Assembly: GCA_040080215.1 (NCBI GenBank)
Contig: JBEBIT010000002.1
Span: forward strand, 62,001 to 126,000
Direction of reading: 5' to 3'
Source: CAIUGU01 sp040080215
GTDB taxonomy: Bacteria > Pseudomonadota > Gammaproteobacteria > Steroidobacterales > Steroidobacteraceae
Length of the DNA stretch: 64,000 nucleotides
The notes beneath the pieces were generated by a model. It made no database searches and was not told the DNA's origin. It was given only the letters and a program-made list of their open reading frames with translations. The number at the start of each line of letters is the position of its first letter. Position 1 is the stretch's first letter. Positions 8,221 through 16,807 of the stretch are shown piece by piece. The position numbers and the translations under genes are program-made.

Positions 8221-8954
8221 TTGGAAACAGCAAAGCGGTATTCAACGGAAGTATGGGAGCGGGCTGTGCAGATGGTGCTAGCGCACCAGGCCGAACTTGC
8301 CTCGCAGTGGGCGACTGGTTTGTCGGCATGGGCCAAGAACGGCTGCACGCCGCAGGTTCTGCATCGGTGGGTGGCACAAGCCGAGCGTGACGTAGGCAAA
8401 CGCGCTGGCCTGAGCAGTACCGAGCGCGAGCGGGAGAACCGGGAACTGAAGCGCGCGAACAAGATCCTGCGCAAGGGTGCTGCATTTCTAGCTCGGGCGA
8501 AGCTGGACCGCCTCGGGCAGTGTGGCTGGCGTTCATCGGCGCGGACCGTGATGAGCATGGGGCCGAGCCGATCTGCATCGAGTTGCCCGTCGCACCATCG
8601 ACGCACTGCGAGAGCAAGGCGCGGGAGGCCGATCCGGCTAGTCTTTCCGCCCGTACCCGTCGCGACATCGAATTGCGATGCCACTCCAGTCGGATATGGC
8701 GGCAGAACTTCTGTGTCTATGGCATTCGCAAGGCCTGGAAGCAGCTCAAACTCGAGCGGATCCGTGTCGCCGAGTGCACGGTCGAGCGATTGACGCAGCA
8801 ACTCGGCTTACGCGCCGCGGTTCGACGCAAGGCATTCAAGACGACACGGCCGGATCTAGGCGCTCAGCGGCCGCCTGGCTTGCTGGAGCGACGCTTCGTC
8901 GCTGACCGTCGCAACCAGCCGTGGGTGGCCGATTTCACGTACGTCGCACCCGGG
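8221..8954 (+). pseudogene. Decayed IS3-family transposase (orfA and orfB remnants)
   Basis: The first frame (from TTG 8221) encodes a degenerate OrfA: RYSTEVWERAVQMVLAHQ, GCTPQVLHRWVAQAERDVG and the leucine-zipper-like RENRELKRANKILRKGAAF, as in the IS3 family group that includes IS6110-like elements. It has lost its normal stop. A second frame (from 8520) encodes the start of OrfB: FIGADRDEHGAEPICIELPV, FCVYGIRKAWKQLKLE, RCTVERL-like ECTVERLTQQLGLR and NQPWVADFTYVAPG. The latter holds the first aspartate of the DDE triad; similarity stops near 8954 and the rest of the catalytic domain is missing. No functional transposase can be made. The remnant lies between the riboswitch-controlled lipoprotein gene and tRNA-Glu. 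Confidence 0.82.
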
Positions 8955-9144
8955 CATTGGAGTGGCGACGAAGTCCGACCCATAGCCAAAAAGGCAAAGT
9001 CGGTAGTCGCAGCCGGTCTAAGCAGAGAGCGGAGCACCTCTGTGTCGCGCCCCGCCATACTGCTGCGCTGCGCAGCCCTACAGGAGACTAACGATGGAGG
9101 CTGTTTCCTAATGCCGCCAGCACATGTAAGTGCTTGTTATTAAA
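8955..9144. other. Unassigned sequence between the IS3 remnant and tRNA-Glu
   Basis: The orfB frame stays open here until about 9143 but no longer resembles a transposase, so the reading is probably meaningless. I see no right-end repeat of the element, no tRNA fragment and no other gene. It may be the join left by a deletion. Confidence 0.4.
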
Positions 9145-9220
9145 TGGCGTCCCCACGGGGATTCGAACCCCGGTCGCAACCGTGAAAGGGTTGTGTCCTA
9201 GGCCTCTAGACGATGGGGAC
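9145..9220 (-). tRNA. tRNA-Glu (anticodon TTC)
   Basis: A 76-base cloverleaf with encoded CCA. The acceptor stem GTCCCCA pairs with TGGGGAC, the anticodon loop is CTTTCAC flanked by CAACC/GGTTG, giving anticodon TTC, and the T arm is CGGGG TTCGAAT CCCCG. It is the second gene of a tRNA-Ala/tRNA-Glu pair downstream of gltX. Confidence 0.97.
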
Positions 9221-9248
9221 AGGCCGTAAAACTCATCGAAGCAAAATC

Positions 9249-9324
<76 letters not shown>

Positions 9325-9339
9325 ACGCGAGAGGCGCGC

Positions 9340-9369
9340 AATGTAAAGGCAGGGTACAGGGGGTGTCAA
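9340..9369 (-). promoter_or_regulatory. Sigma-70-type promoter for tRNA-Ala/tRNA-Glu
   Basis: On the minus strand a perfect -35 box TTGACA (9369-9364) is followed after 18 bases by TACATT (9345-9340) and a GC-rich discriminator GCGCGCC, the pattern of stable-RNA promoters under growth-rate and stringent control. It lies between the gltX stop and tRNA-Ala. Confidence 0.7.
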
Positions 9370-9391
9370 GAAAAGATGCCCGCCGTTGTGC

Positions 9392-10789
9392 CTAGCCGCC
9401 GGCCCGGGCGATCGCCTGCTGGAGACGGCCGAGGACCCTGTCCTTGCCGAGCACCTCTAACGTCACATCGATGGGTGGAGATGCGGTGCCCCCCGAAATG
9501 GCGACACGGAGCGGCTGGGCCACCTTCCCCAGGCCAGCACCGAGCAGGGTAGCCACTTGGGTCACCACTTCATGCAAAGCGGGCGCCTGCCACCCAGAAA
9601 CGCGGCTCAGGGCCTCGTGTAGCGCCCTCAGGGCTGGCAACGTCTCTACGTTAAGGTGCTTCGCCGCGGCCTTCTCATCAAAAGACGCAATGTCCTGGAA
9701 GAAGTACAAGCTGACCTCCGCCATTTCCTTCAGGGTCTTCACGCGGGTCTGCTGGGCCTTGGCTACAGCCACCACGTGCCCCTCGTCCGGATCCTGGACT
9801 CCTAGCGCCGCGAGCTGGGGTCGAAGGTGCTTGGCCAGGTACTCGGGCGCCGCTTTCATCATGTGCTGCTGGTTGACCCATGCGAGCTTCTCGGGATCGA
9901 AGGCAGACGCGGACTTGTTGACGTCGGCGATATCGAACAGGGCCACCATCTCCTCCATCGAGAAGATTTCCTGGTCTCCATGGGACCAGCCAAGGCGAAC
10001 CAGATAGTTGAGCAAAGCCTCCGGCAAGTACCCGTCATCGCGGTACTGCAGCACGCTGACGGCGCCATGGCGTTTAGAGAGCTTGGCGCCATCCGCACCC
10101 AGGATCATCGCGACGTGCGCGTAAACCGGCACCTGGCCACCGAGCGCGGTCAGCATATTGATCTGCCGAGGGGTGTTGTTCAGGTGGTCGTCCCCGCGGA
10201 TGACGTGGGTCACCTTCATGTCCCAGTCATCGACGACGACACAGAAATTATAGGTCGGCGTACCGTCGGAACGGGCAATGATCAGGTCATCCAGCTCGGT
10301 ATTCGCAAAGGCCACCGGACCATGGACGACGTCGTTGACCAGGACCGTCCCGTCGACCGGGTTCTTGAACCGAACGACAGGCTGCACACCAGCAACGGGC
10401 TGCGTGCGATGGCGGCACGTGCCGTCGTAGCGGGGCTTCTGCTTCGCCGCGAACTGCCGGGTGCGCATGGCTTCCAGCTCGTCCTTGCTGCAATAGCAGT
10501 AGTAGGCCTTGTCTTCGCGCAGGAACTGGTCGATGACCTCGCGATACCTGTCCATGCGTCGGGTCTGATAAAACGGCCCCTCGTCATGGCCGAGGCCCAA
10601 CCACTCCATTCCCTCCAGGATCACCTGGACCGCCTCATCGGTGGACCGCTCACGATCAGTATCCTCGACACGGAGAATGAACGTTCCGCCGTGGCGCCGG
10701 GCGTAAAGCCACGAAAACAGCGCCGTACGGACGCCCCCGATGTGCAGCAGGCCGGTGGGACTGGGGGCAAAGCGGGTGCGGATGGTCAT
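9392..10789 (-). CDS. gltX: Glutamate--tRNA ligase
   Basis: Class I aminoacyl-tRNA synthetase that charges tRNA-Glu in the cytoplasm. The 465-residue length is standard. The nucleotide-binding HIGH variant HIGG is at residues 16-19 in FAPSPTGLLHIGGVRTALF, the KMSKS loop appears as KLSKRHGAVSV near residue 240, and YYCYCSKDEL is the family's editing/zinc-region block. The C-terminal anticodon-binding domain is complete. Its cognate tRNA-Glu and tRNA-Ala follow directly on the same strand. The gene looks intact and essential. Confidence 0.97.
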   Translation of the reverse strand: MTIRTRFAPSPTGLLHIGGVRTALFSWLYARRHGGTFILRVEDTDRERSTDEAVQVILEGMEWLGLGHDEGPFYQTRRMDRYREVIDQFLREDKAYYCYCSKDELEAMRTRQFAAKQKPRYDGTCRHRTQPVAGVQPVVRFKNPVDGTVLVNDVVHGPVAFANTELDDLIIARSDGTPTYNFCVVVDDWDMKVTHVIRGDDHLNNTPRQINMLTALGGQVPVYAHVAMILGADGAKLSKRHGAVSVLQYRDDGYLPEALLNYLVRLGWSHGDQEIFSMEEMVALFDIADVNKSASAFDPEKLAWVNQQHMMKAAPEYLAKHLRPQLAALGVQDPDEGHVVAVAKAQQTRVKTLKEMAEVSLYFFQDIASFDEKAAAKHLNVETLPALRALHEALSRVSGWQAPALHEVVTQVATLLGAGLGKVAQPLRVAISGGTASPPIDVTLEVLGKDRVLGRLQQAIARAGG

Positions 10790-10910
10790 GGGATAGCGGT
10801 CGTCGATCAGCGATTGGCCGGCATCGGAACTGGCGGTTTTGGGTCAGCGGCGCATCTTAGCAGGGCCTCTGCGGGGTCGAAGCCCGCAGTCACTTGAATC
10901 GGATCGCCCC

Positions 10911-11000
10911 CTCACCCGCACTGTGTGCGACCTCTCCCATTGGGAGAGGTGATAGATCCACCCTCTCCCGGCAGGGAGAGGGAAACGGAGTGGGTGAGGC
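10911..11000. repeat. Dispersed palindromic intergenic repeat, copy A
   Basis: Bounded by CTCACCCGCACTGTGTGCG on the left and AACGGAGTGGGTGAGG on the right, with GGGAGAGG/CCTCTCCC hairpins between. It is the reverse complement, in a shorter form, of the copies near 20.9, 22.1 and 24.9 kb. It lies between the gltX start and the tRNA-Val promoter. Confidence 0.75.
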
Positions 11001-11033
11001 GCCCTCCCCGCCGGACCCGGCCTGCTTCCCTGC

Positions 11034-11062
11034 TTGTCCGCCAAACCGCTTCTCCGTAGACT
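11034..11062 (+). promoter_or_regulatory. Putative sigma-70 promoter of tRNA-Val
   Basis: TTGTCC (11034-11039) and TAGACT (11057-11062) are separated by 17 bases and followed by a GC-rich discriminator; the mature tRNA begins 19 bases after the -10 box. Confidence 0.5.
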
Positions 11063-11080
11063 ACGCGGCCTCGAACGGGC

Positions 11081-11155
11081 GGGCGGTTAGCTCAGCGGTA
11101 GAGCACTGCTTTCACACGGCAGGGGTCACTGGTTCGATCCCAGTACCGCCCACCA
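11081..11155 (+). tRNA. tRNA-Val (anticodon CAC)
   Basis: A 75-base cloverleaf with encoded CCA. Acceptor GGGCGGT/ACCGCCC, anticodon loop TTCACAC between CTGCT and GGCAG giving CAC, T arm ACTGG TTCGATC CCAGT. It stands alone with its own promoter and is followed by a strong hairpin. Confidence 0.95.
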
Positions 11156-11170
11156 ATCTTTCTTTCTTGC

Positions 11171-11204
11171 TACTTCTTTCTTGTGATTGGACAAGAAAGA
11201 AGTA
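11171..11204. terminator. Hairpin after tRNA-Val, possible bidirectional terminator
   Basis: A perfect 13-bp inverted repeat (TACTTCTTTCTTG and its complement) with an 8-base loop lies 16 bases after tRNA-Val and 70 bases beyond the convergent response regulator stop. The stem is A/T rich and there is no long T run, so efficiency is uncertain. Position between convergent units suits a terminator. Confidence 0.5.
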
Positions 11205-11273
11205 GAGGAAAACCATCGGCTTCCTGCCGATACCTACCCTCCTCCCTCCGCACCGAACCGGGCTTCTCCCCGT

Positions 11274-11714
11274 TCAATTCCCCGTCGGAGAGCGATTCAG
11301 CGTCATCCAGTAGAGGCCCACCTTGCTCACGGTATCCGTCAGCTCACCGAACTCGACGGGCTTGCGGATATAGCTGTTGGCGCCGAGCTGGTAGCTCGTG
11401 ACGATATCGGCATCCTGGCTGGACGAAGTCAGCACCACTACCGGGACGTGGCGCGTCCGGGCATCGTCGCGGACACGCTTCAGGACGCCGAGTCCATCCA
11501 GCCGCGGCAACTTCAGGTCGAGCAACACGACCGTGGGCATGATGGAGACATCCCGACCCGCGTACCGTCCTTCGCCAAAGAGATAATCGAGCGCCTCCAC
11601 GCCATCCCGGGCAATGACGATGTCACTCGCAAGGCCATGCTTGCGCAAGCTCAACAGCGTCAGTTCTTCATCGTCCGGATTGTCCTCGACAAGCAGGATA
11701 TGTGCACCGGCCAT
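11274..11714 (-). CDS. Stand-alone response regulator (CheY/Rcp1-like)
   Basis: Single receiver domain of 146 residues with no output domain. HILLVEDNPDDEELTLLSL gives the acidic pair, VVLLDLKLPRLDGLGVLKR holds the phosphoacceptor aspartate near residue 65, VVVLTSSSQ the conserved threonine and GANSYIRKPVEF the lysine. This is the Rcp1-type receiver often paired with phytochrome-like kinases. It begins nine bases after the histidine kinase stop, with GGGGGAG just upstream, so the two form an operon and probably a phosphotransfer pair. The ATG at 11714 is used; a GTG directly before it is possible. The target is unknown. Confidence 0.9.
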   Translation of the reverse strand: MAGAHILLVEDNPDDEELTLLSLRKHGLASDIVIARDGVEALDYLFGEGRYAGRDVSIMPTVVLLDLKLPRLDGLGVLKRVRDDARTRHVPVVVLTSSSQDADIVTSYQLGANSYIRKPVEFGELTDTVSKVGLYWMTLNRSPTGN

Positions 11715-11723
11715 CACTCCCCC

Positions 11724-14700
11724 TCAGGCCAGCGTGAAGTAGAAGGTCGCGCCCCGGTCGGCCTTCGCATCCGCCCAGATCCGCCCCCCGTGGCGTTGCA
11801 GGATGCGCTGTACGGTCGCCAAGCCGACCCCGGTTCCCGGGAAGGCACTGGCGGCGTGCAATCGCTGGAAGACGCCAAAGAGATTTGCGGCATATTGAGG
11901 ATCAAAACCGACGCCATTGTCGGAAACAAAAAACACATGTTCCCCACGCTCCAGAACCTTGCCAATGCGTATTTGCCCCACAGGGCGTCCGCTCGTGAAC
12001 TTCCAGGCATTCTCGAGCAGGTTCTCGAAGACCACCTCCATCAGCCTCAAATCACCCCAGGCAACGAGGTCTGGCTGGATCTCCACCTCTACAGTGTGGT
12101 CCGGCCAGCGCTCCTGAAGGCGGCCGCAAACCTCGGCTGCGAGTGCGGTCAGATCGAGCGACTGCCGACTAATGGCGATCCGGCTCACCCTGCCGAGCTC
12201 CAGCAGATCATCGATCAGCGCGGACATGCGGACGGCTCCGGCAATGATCCGGTCCAGATAGTGGCGACCCTGATCGCCTAACGCAGGCCCGCATTCATCT
12301 CGCAGCAGGGCCCCGAATCCGGAAATGGCCCGCAGTGGCGCACGCAGATCATGCGAGACAGAGTAACTGAATGCCTCCAGTTCACGATTCGACTGCTCCA
12401 GCTCGCGCGTCCGACTGCGGACTCGATTCTCGAGCTCGGCATACAGCCGGGCATTCTCGAGCTCAATCAACTTGCGGGACGTGATGTCCTGGACGGTACC
12501 CGCCAGCTTGGTGACGACACCTTCGTCGCGCTTCACCGCCCGACCCCGAAAATGTACGTAAAGCAGCGTGCCGCCCGCCAACTGCAGACGAATCTCGAAA
12601 GCCACCGGAATCCCTTGCTGCACAGCTGCATCCCGGCCAGCCGCAAGCAATGGACGATCTACCTCGACTACGAAGGCCAGCAGGTTGTCGTAGGTCTGAT
12701 CCTGCCCGCCGGGCAAACCAAGCCGCTCAAGCATGTCGGCCGACAGCACCACCCGGCCCGTATCCAGGTACAACTCCCAGTACCCGAGCTGCGCAATCTG
12801 CCGCGCAAACTCGAGTTGTTCCTTGCCCTCAAGCAGGCGTGCATGCGCTTCATTCCGCTCGATGGCGACGGATGCAAGCCCCACTGCAGCATCAATGACG
12901 TCGATTTCGTGGGGCTCCGGAGTGCGCGGCTCGCGGTGATAGATCGCGAAGGTCCCCAGAATCGCTCCATGCTCTCCAGCGATGGGCATCGACCAACATG
13001 ACCTCAGGCCATGACGCAGCGCCGCCGGCCTGAAGACATCCCAGAGCGGATCCGTCGCGATATCCTTGACTATGACGAGTTGCTTGCGCCACGCGGCCGT
13101 ACCACAGCAGCCGACGCCGGGTCCGATCTCGATGCCATCCACTGCAGCCACATAGTCCGCAGGCAGGCTCGGGGCTGCAGCGCTTCGCAGGTGCAATCCG
13201 TCGGCATCAACGAGCAGGACAGAGCACAAGGACTCCCGGTCGATCAGCTCTACCCAGGCACAGATGCCATCGAGCACCTGCTGCAGTGACGCGCCCTCAG
13301 CGATCAGCTGCAGTACCTGGCGCTGCCCCTCCCTCAATGCATCCTGGCGATTCCGCGCGGTTACGTCCCGGGCGATCGAATAGCTGGTTCCGGTTTCCGC
13401 AACCCAGGTGGAAGACCAGTTCAGGTGCACCAGGTTGCCATTGCGGTGCACGAAGCGGTTCTCGAAGTCCCGCATTACCTTGCCGGCGCGGATGGCTTGC
13501 ACCTCGGGTTCCGTCTTGCCGAGGTCATCGCGGAACACGAACTCGCTCCAATGATGTCCTGTCATCTCTTCGGGCTTGTAGCCGAGGATTCCCCAGGATG
13601 ACGCGCTCACGACAACGAAGTTGCCATCACGATCAGCGATGCAGATGAGTTCCTGCGACTGATTCATTACCTGCTGTACATCCGCGAGGGCGCGCTGCGC
13701 ACGCGCCTCGCTGTCACGGGCGGAGACTTCGGCCCTGCGCCTGTCCTCAACCTCCCTGCGCAATTGATGGCCTGCCTCGAGAATCCCGGAGGATTGCCGC
13801 CGAACCACGGCTGCATAGCGGAGCGCGATGCCGATCAGGAGGGACAACACGGCTCCGAACAGGACGACGAACCCGGGAAGCAAGGAGGCCGGACCTGCAG
13901 TGATGCCTGCGCCCGGAAACACCTGCAGCATCCAGCGCCTGCCAAAAACGTAGAGCTCCGAACCGTCATGGAAGGCAGACAGCGTCGATGCCTTCGAGTC
14001 CGCCGCGCTCCGACTGTACACAACACGTCCATTGTCGGTGACCGCGACGTTGTACCCAAGCGCCGTCTCGCCCATGGCCTTGCCGTAGAGGGAATCGAGG
14101 CGAGCCGTGAACCCCAACGCGCCCTTGGCGCCGGCATCGATGGGGGAAATCAGGTAAGCGAGTGCCTGCGGGGGCAAGGATCCCGGTCCGTCGGCCCACA
14201 GCAGTTGCACTGTGCCAGTTCGTCGAGCCGCTGCGTAGCCCGCATTCTCGATGAGCCCGATACCCGAGGGTGGATCGGGAAGCGGCTCACCAGGTTCACG
14301 CCTCACTCGCGATCGAACGGAACCATCGGCATTGAACCAGATGATCTCCCTCAACCAGGGATTGCCCTGAAAGAAGTCCCGGGCCTCGTTCTCCCACTCA
14401 CCAATCGAAAGGATCCCGGCGACGCGACCGGCACGACGTGCGGTTCGGGCAAGCACTTCGTTCCAGCTCTCGCCTTCCGCTGCGACTACGGCTGCAACCT
14501 GCAGTAACGCGTCGTGTGTCGCCACCCGCGTGCGCGTAGTGTCAGCGACGGACAAGGCCTGCCACAGCAGCATGGAAACCATGAAAATCGAGCTCGCAGC
14601 CAGGATCGGCAGCTCCCAGACTCGCTGCGTAGAGGCCTCCGCCATACGAGCGCTGTGGGTCAACAGCATGAAGCTTGCACCTGACAGGAGGACACACGCT

Positions 14701-15263
14701 CCCACCTGGAATGCCATATGCGTAGTGCCGAGATAGTCGGGAGTAACCCCGAGCAAATCGAGCACGGCCCACAGGGTGCCGCCAGCCCCACGGAACAGCG
14801 CCACCAGCCCAAGGGCCCACACAGCGGCGACTACAGCTGGATTCGGAGGAAAGGCGGCTACCAGCAACGCAGAGCCACAAAGCACCAGGCTCAGTGCGTT
14901 GTTCACAGGCATCCGTCCTGGAATCAGCGTGCCGGTCGTGACGTAGTGCTTGAACAGCAGCTCGTCGATACCGGGACTGAGATCGAGTACCCACGTCAGC
15001 AGCGTGACGCCGCCGATGGCGAGCGGAATGAGGGACAGAACCCCGGCCGCCAACCGCTTTTCAAATGCGCGGGCAACGAGCCCCAGGCCCAGCGCTGCGA
15101 TCCCCAGGGCAGCGTTGAACTGCACCGGTGGCCAGCGCGGGTCCACCTGAAACAGGAGCGGCGAATGCATGTGCCAGCCGGCAATGACCACCAGGCCGAA
15201 AGCACACACCAGCGCCCCCAACCCTGCAGCCAATACGCGGTTCCGGTGCTTGTCATCCACCAC
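11724..15263 (-). CDS. Membrane multi-sensor histidine kinase (CHASE-like, PAS, GAF, PAS, HisKA, HATPase)
   Basis: A 1179-residue sensor kinase. About seven hydrophobic helices occupy residues 10-250, followed by an extracytoplasmic CHASE-like segment (about 250-465, including AVTDNGRVVYSRSAADS) and a further membrane helix. Cytoplasmic domains follow: a PAS (ELICIADRDGNFVVVSASSW), a GAF (EGASLQQVLDGICAWVEL through LGTFAIYHREPRTP), a second PAS with PAC (LAGTVQDITSRK), a HisKA with phosphoacceptor SYSVSHDLRAPLRA near residue 955, and a HATPase (ENLLENAWKF, FFVSDNGVGFD, GTGVGLATVQRI). The HisKA type is that of phytochrome-like and Rcp1-partnered kinases. The receiver gene follows at once. The signal cannot be deduced; a function in controlling polysaccharide synthesis is only positional inference. 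Confidence 0.9.
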   Translation of the reverse strand: MVDDKHRNRVLAAGLGALVCAFGLVVIAGWHMHSPLLFQVDPRWPPVQFNAALGIAALGLGLVARAFEKRLAAGVLSLIPLAIGGVTLLTWVLDLSPGIDELLFKHYVTTGTLIPGRMPVNNALSLVLCGSALLVAAFPPNPAVVAAVWALGLVALFRGAGGTLWAVLDLLGVTPDYLGTTHMAFQVGACVLLSGASFMLLTHSARMAEASTQRVWELPILAASSIFMVSMLLWQALSVADTTRTRVATHDALLQVAAVVAAEGESWNEVLARTARRAGRVAGILSIGEWENEARDFFQGNPWLREIIWFNADGSVRSRVRREPGEPLPDPPSGIGLIENAGYAAARRTGTVQLLWADGPGSLPPQALAYLISPIDAGAKGALGFTARLDSLYGKAMGETALGYNVAVTDNGRVVYSRSAADSKASTLSAFHDGSELYVFGRRWMLQVFPGAGITAGPASLLPGFVVLFGAVLSLLIGIALRYAAVVRRQSSGILEAGHQLRREVEDRRRAEVSARDSEARAQRALADVQQVMNQSQELICIADRDGNFVVVSASSWGILGYKPEEMTGHHWSEFVFRDDLGKTEPEVQAIRAGKVMRDFENRFVHRNGNLVHLNWSSTWVAETGTSYSIARDVTARNRQDALREGQRQVLQLIAEGASLQQVLDGICAWVELIDRESLCSVLLVDADGLHLRSAAAPSLPADYVAAVDGIEIGPGVGCCGTAAWRKQLVIVKDIATDPLWDVFRPAALRHGLRSCWSMPIAGEHGAILGTFAIYHREPRTPEPHEIDVIDAAVGLASVAIERNEAHARLLEGKEQLEFARQIAQLGYWELYLDTGRVVLSADMLERLGLPGGQDQTYDNLLAFVVEVDRPLLAAGRDAAVQQGIPVAFEIRLQLAGGTLLYVHFRGRAVKRDEGVVTKLAGTVQDITSRKLIELENARLYAELENRVRSRTRELEQSNRELEAFSYSVSHDLRAPLRAISGFGALLRDECGPALGDQGRHYLDRIIAGAVRMSALIDDLLELGRVSRIAISRQSLDLTALAAEVCGRLQERWPDHTVEVEIQPDLVAWGDLRLMEVVFENLLENAWKFTSGRPVGQIRIGKVLERGEHVFFVSDNGVGFDPQYAANLFGVFQRLHAASAFPGTGVGLATVQRILQRHGGRIWADAKADRGATFYFTLA

Positions 15264-15338
15264 AGAGTGTCCCCGACCCTTGTCCCGGGCCTTGCAGCGA
15301 CAGCCTGGCTTTCTGCGCCGCTGCCGAGATCCTGCGAT

Positions 15339-16700
15339 TCAGTGCGCGGCCTCTCCCCCGATCAATGCCAACAACTCTGCCGTCTTCGACTGCATCAGCG
15401 CCGCATCCCCTCGACTCTCGACATTGAGACGAATCAGGGGCTCGGTATTGGAGCTGCGCAGATTGAAGCGCCAGGTCGGGAACTCGACCGAGAGGCCATC
15501 GATGAAATCGACATGCAGCGCGTCCTTGGCATAGCGCTCCTGGATGCGCGCGATGGTGGCCTTCGCGTCACCCACCTTGCGGTTGATCTCGCCGCTGGCC
15601 GGGAACTTGGCAATTCGCTCGTCAACCAGCTTCGACAGGGCCTTGCCGGATTCGCAGACGATCTGTGCAACCAGCAACCAGGGAATCTGCCCGCTATCGC
15701 AATAGGAAAAATCACGGAAATAGTGGTGGGCGCTCATCTCGCCGCCGTAGGCGGCATCGACATTGCGCATCACATCCTTCATGAACGCATGTCCGGACTT
15801 GGAAACCACGGCCTTGCCGCCGAGTCCCTGGACGATATCGAGGGTCGCCCAGGTCAGTCTCGGATCGTGAACAATCCGTGCTCCCGCCTCCTTGCGCAAG
15901 AATGCCGACGCCAGCAAGCCGACGATGTAGTAGCCCTCGATGAACCCGCCATGCTCATCGAACAGGAAGCAGCGATCGTAGTCCCCGTCCCAAGCGATGC
16001 CGAAGTCCGCCTTGTGCTCGCGGATTGCCGCGATCGTCGAGGCCCGATTCTCCTCGAGCATCGGATTCGGCACGCCATTGGGGAAGGTACCGTCTGGCGC
16101 GTGGTTCACCTTGATGAACTGGAAAGGCAGGTACTTTTCGATCTGGTCGACCACCGCGCCCGCGCCGCCATTGCCTGCATTGCAGACGATCCTGAGCGGC
16201 TTGAGCTTTGACAGATCGAGGTATGAAAGGAGATGCGCGATGTACTTGGTCCAGACGTCGAGATCGACGTGCGTGCCCTTTCGGGCCGGGGTCGAATAGG
16301 CATCCGCCTCGGCAATCTTCCGGATCTCCTGCAAGCCGGTATCGCCACTGATCGGACGGGACTGCTCGCGCACGAACTTCATGCCGTTATAGTCCATCGG
16401 ATTGTGGCTGGCGGTCACCATGATGCCGCCGTCCATCTTTTCCGCGAACGTCGCGTAGTACACGACTTCAGTCCCGCACAGGCCAATGTCGTATACATCA
16501 ACACCGGAATCCATCAGGCCGCGTGTCAGCGCGTCGCACAGTTCAGCGCTTGACAGGCGAATGTCCCGGCCGACGATGACCCGTTTGGGCTTCAGCCACT
16601 CTGCATAGGCCCTGCCGACGCGGTAGGCGACATCGGCGTTCAACTCGTCGGGAATACGACCGCGAAGGTCGTAGGCCTTGAAACCCTTAATAGCTGTCAT
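15339..16700 (-). CDS. manB: Phosphomannomutase/phosphoglucomutase (CpsG/AlgC type)
   Basis: Interconverts mannose-6-phosphate and mannose-1-phosphate (and often the glucose phosphates), the step feeding GDP-mannose synthesis. The 453 residues begin AIKGFKAYDLRGRIPDELN. The phosphoserine loop is GIMVTASHNPMDYNG near residue 98, the metal-binding loop is AWDGDYDRCF near residue 237, the sugar-binding loop is GEMSAHHYF near 322, and the phosphate loop is LRSSNTEPLIRLNVES near 420. It follows manC on the same strand, separated by about 100 bases with no visible signal. With manC, gmd, fcl and algD it makes up the GDP-mannose branch of this region. Confidence 0.93.
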   Translation of the reverse strand: MTAIKGFKAYDLRGRIPDELNADVAYRVGRAYAEWLKPKRVIVGRDIRLSSAELCDALTRGLMDSGVDVYDIGLCGTEVVYYATFAEKMDGGIMVTASHNPMDYNGMKFVREQSRPISGDTGLQEIRKIAEADAYSTPARKGTHVDLDVWTKYIAHLLSYLDLSKLKPLRIVCNAGNGGAGAVVDQIEKYLPFQFIKVNHAPDGTFPNGVPNPMLEENRASTIAAIREHKADFGIAWDGDYDRCFLFDEHGGFIEGYYIVGLLASAFLRKEAGARIVHDPRLTWATLDIVQGLGGKAVVSKSGHAFMKDVMRNVDAAYGGEMSAHHYFRDFSYCDSGQIPWLLVAQIVCESGKALSKLVDERIAKFPASGEINRKVGDAKATIARIQERYAKDALHVDFIDGLSVEFPTWRFNLRSSNTEPLIRLNVESRGDAALMQSKTAELLALIGGEAAH

Positions 16701-16807
16701 GGGATGGGAGTCTGCTCAGGAAAAGTCTGGATGGGAAGCCGCTCACGCATTCTGTACGGCGAGCCCCTCGGTCTGCAACGCAGGCATTACGAACCCGCGA
16801 GCCGTGG

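Noticed and set aside
9827..10897. 356-codon open frame antisense to gltX
   Set aside because: gltX is complete on the minus strand; antisense shadow.
14718..16211. 497-codon plus-strand open frame across the histidine kinase start and manB
   Set aside because: It lies antisense to two clear genes and the translation is low-complexity Arg/Gln/His-rich with no motif.
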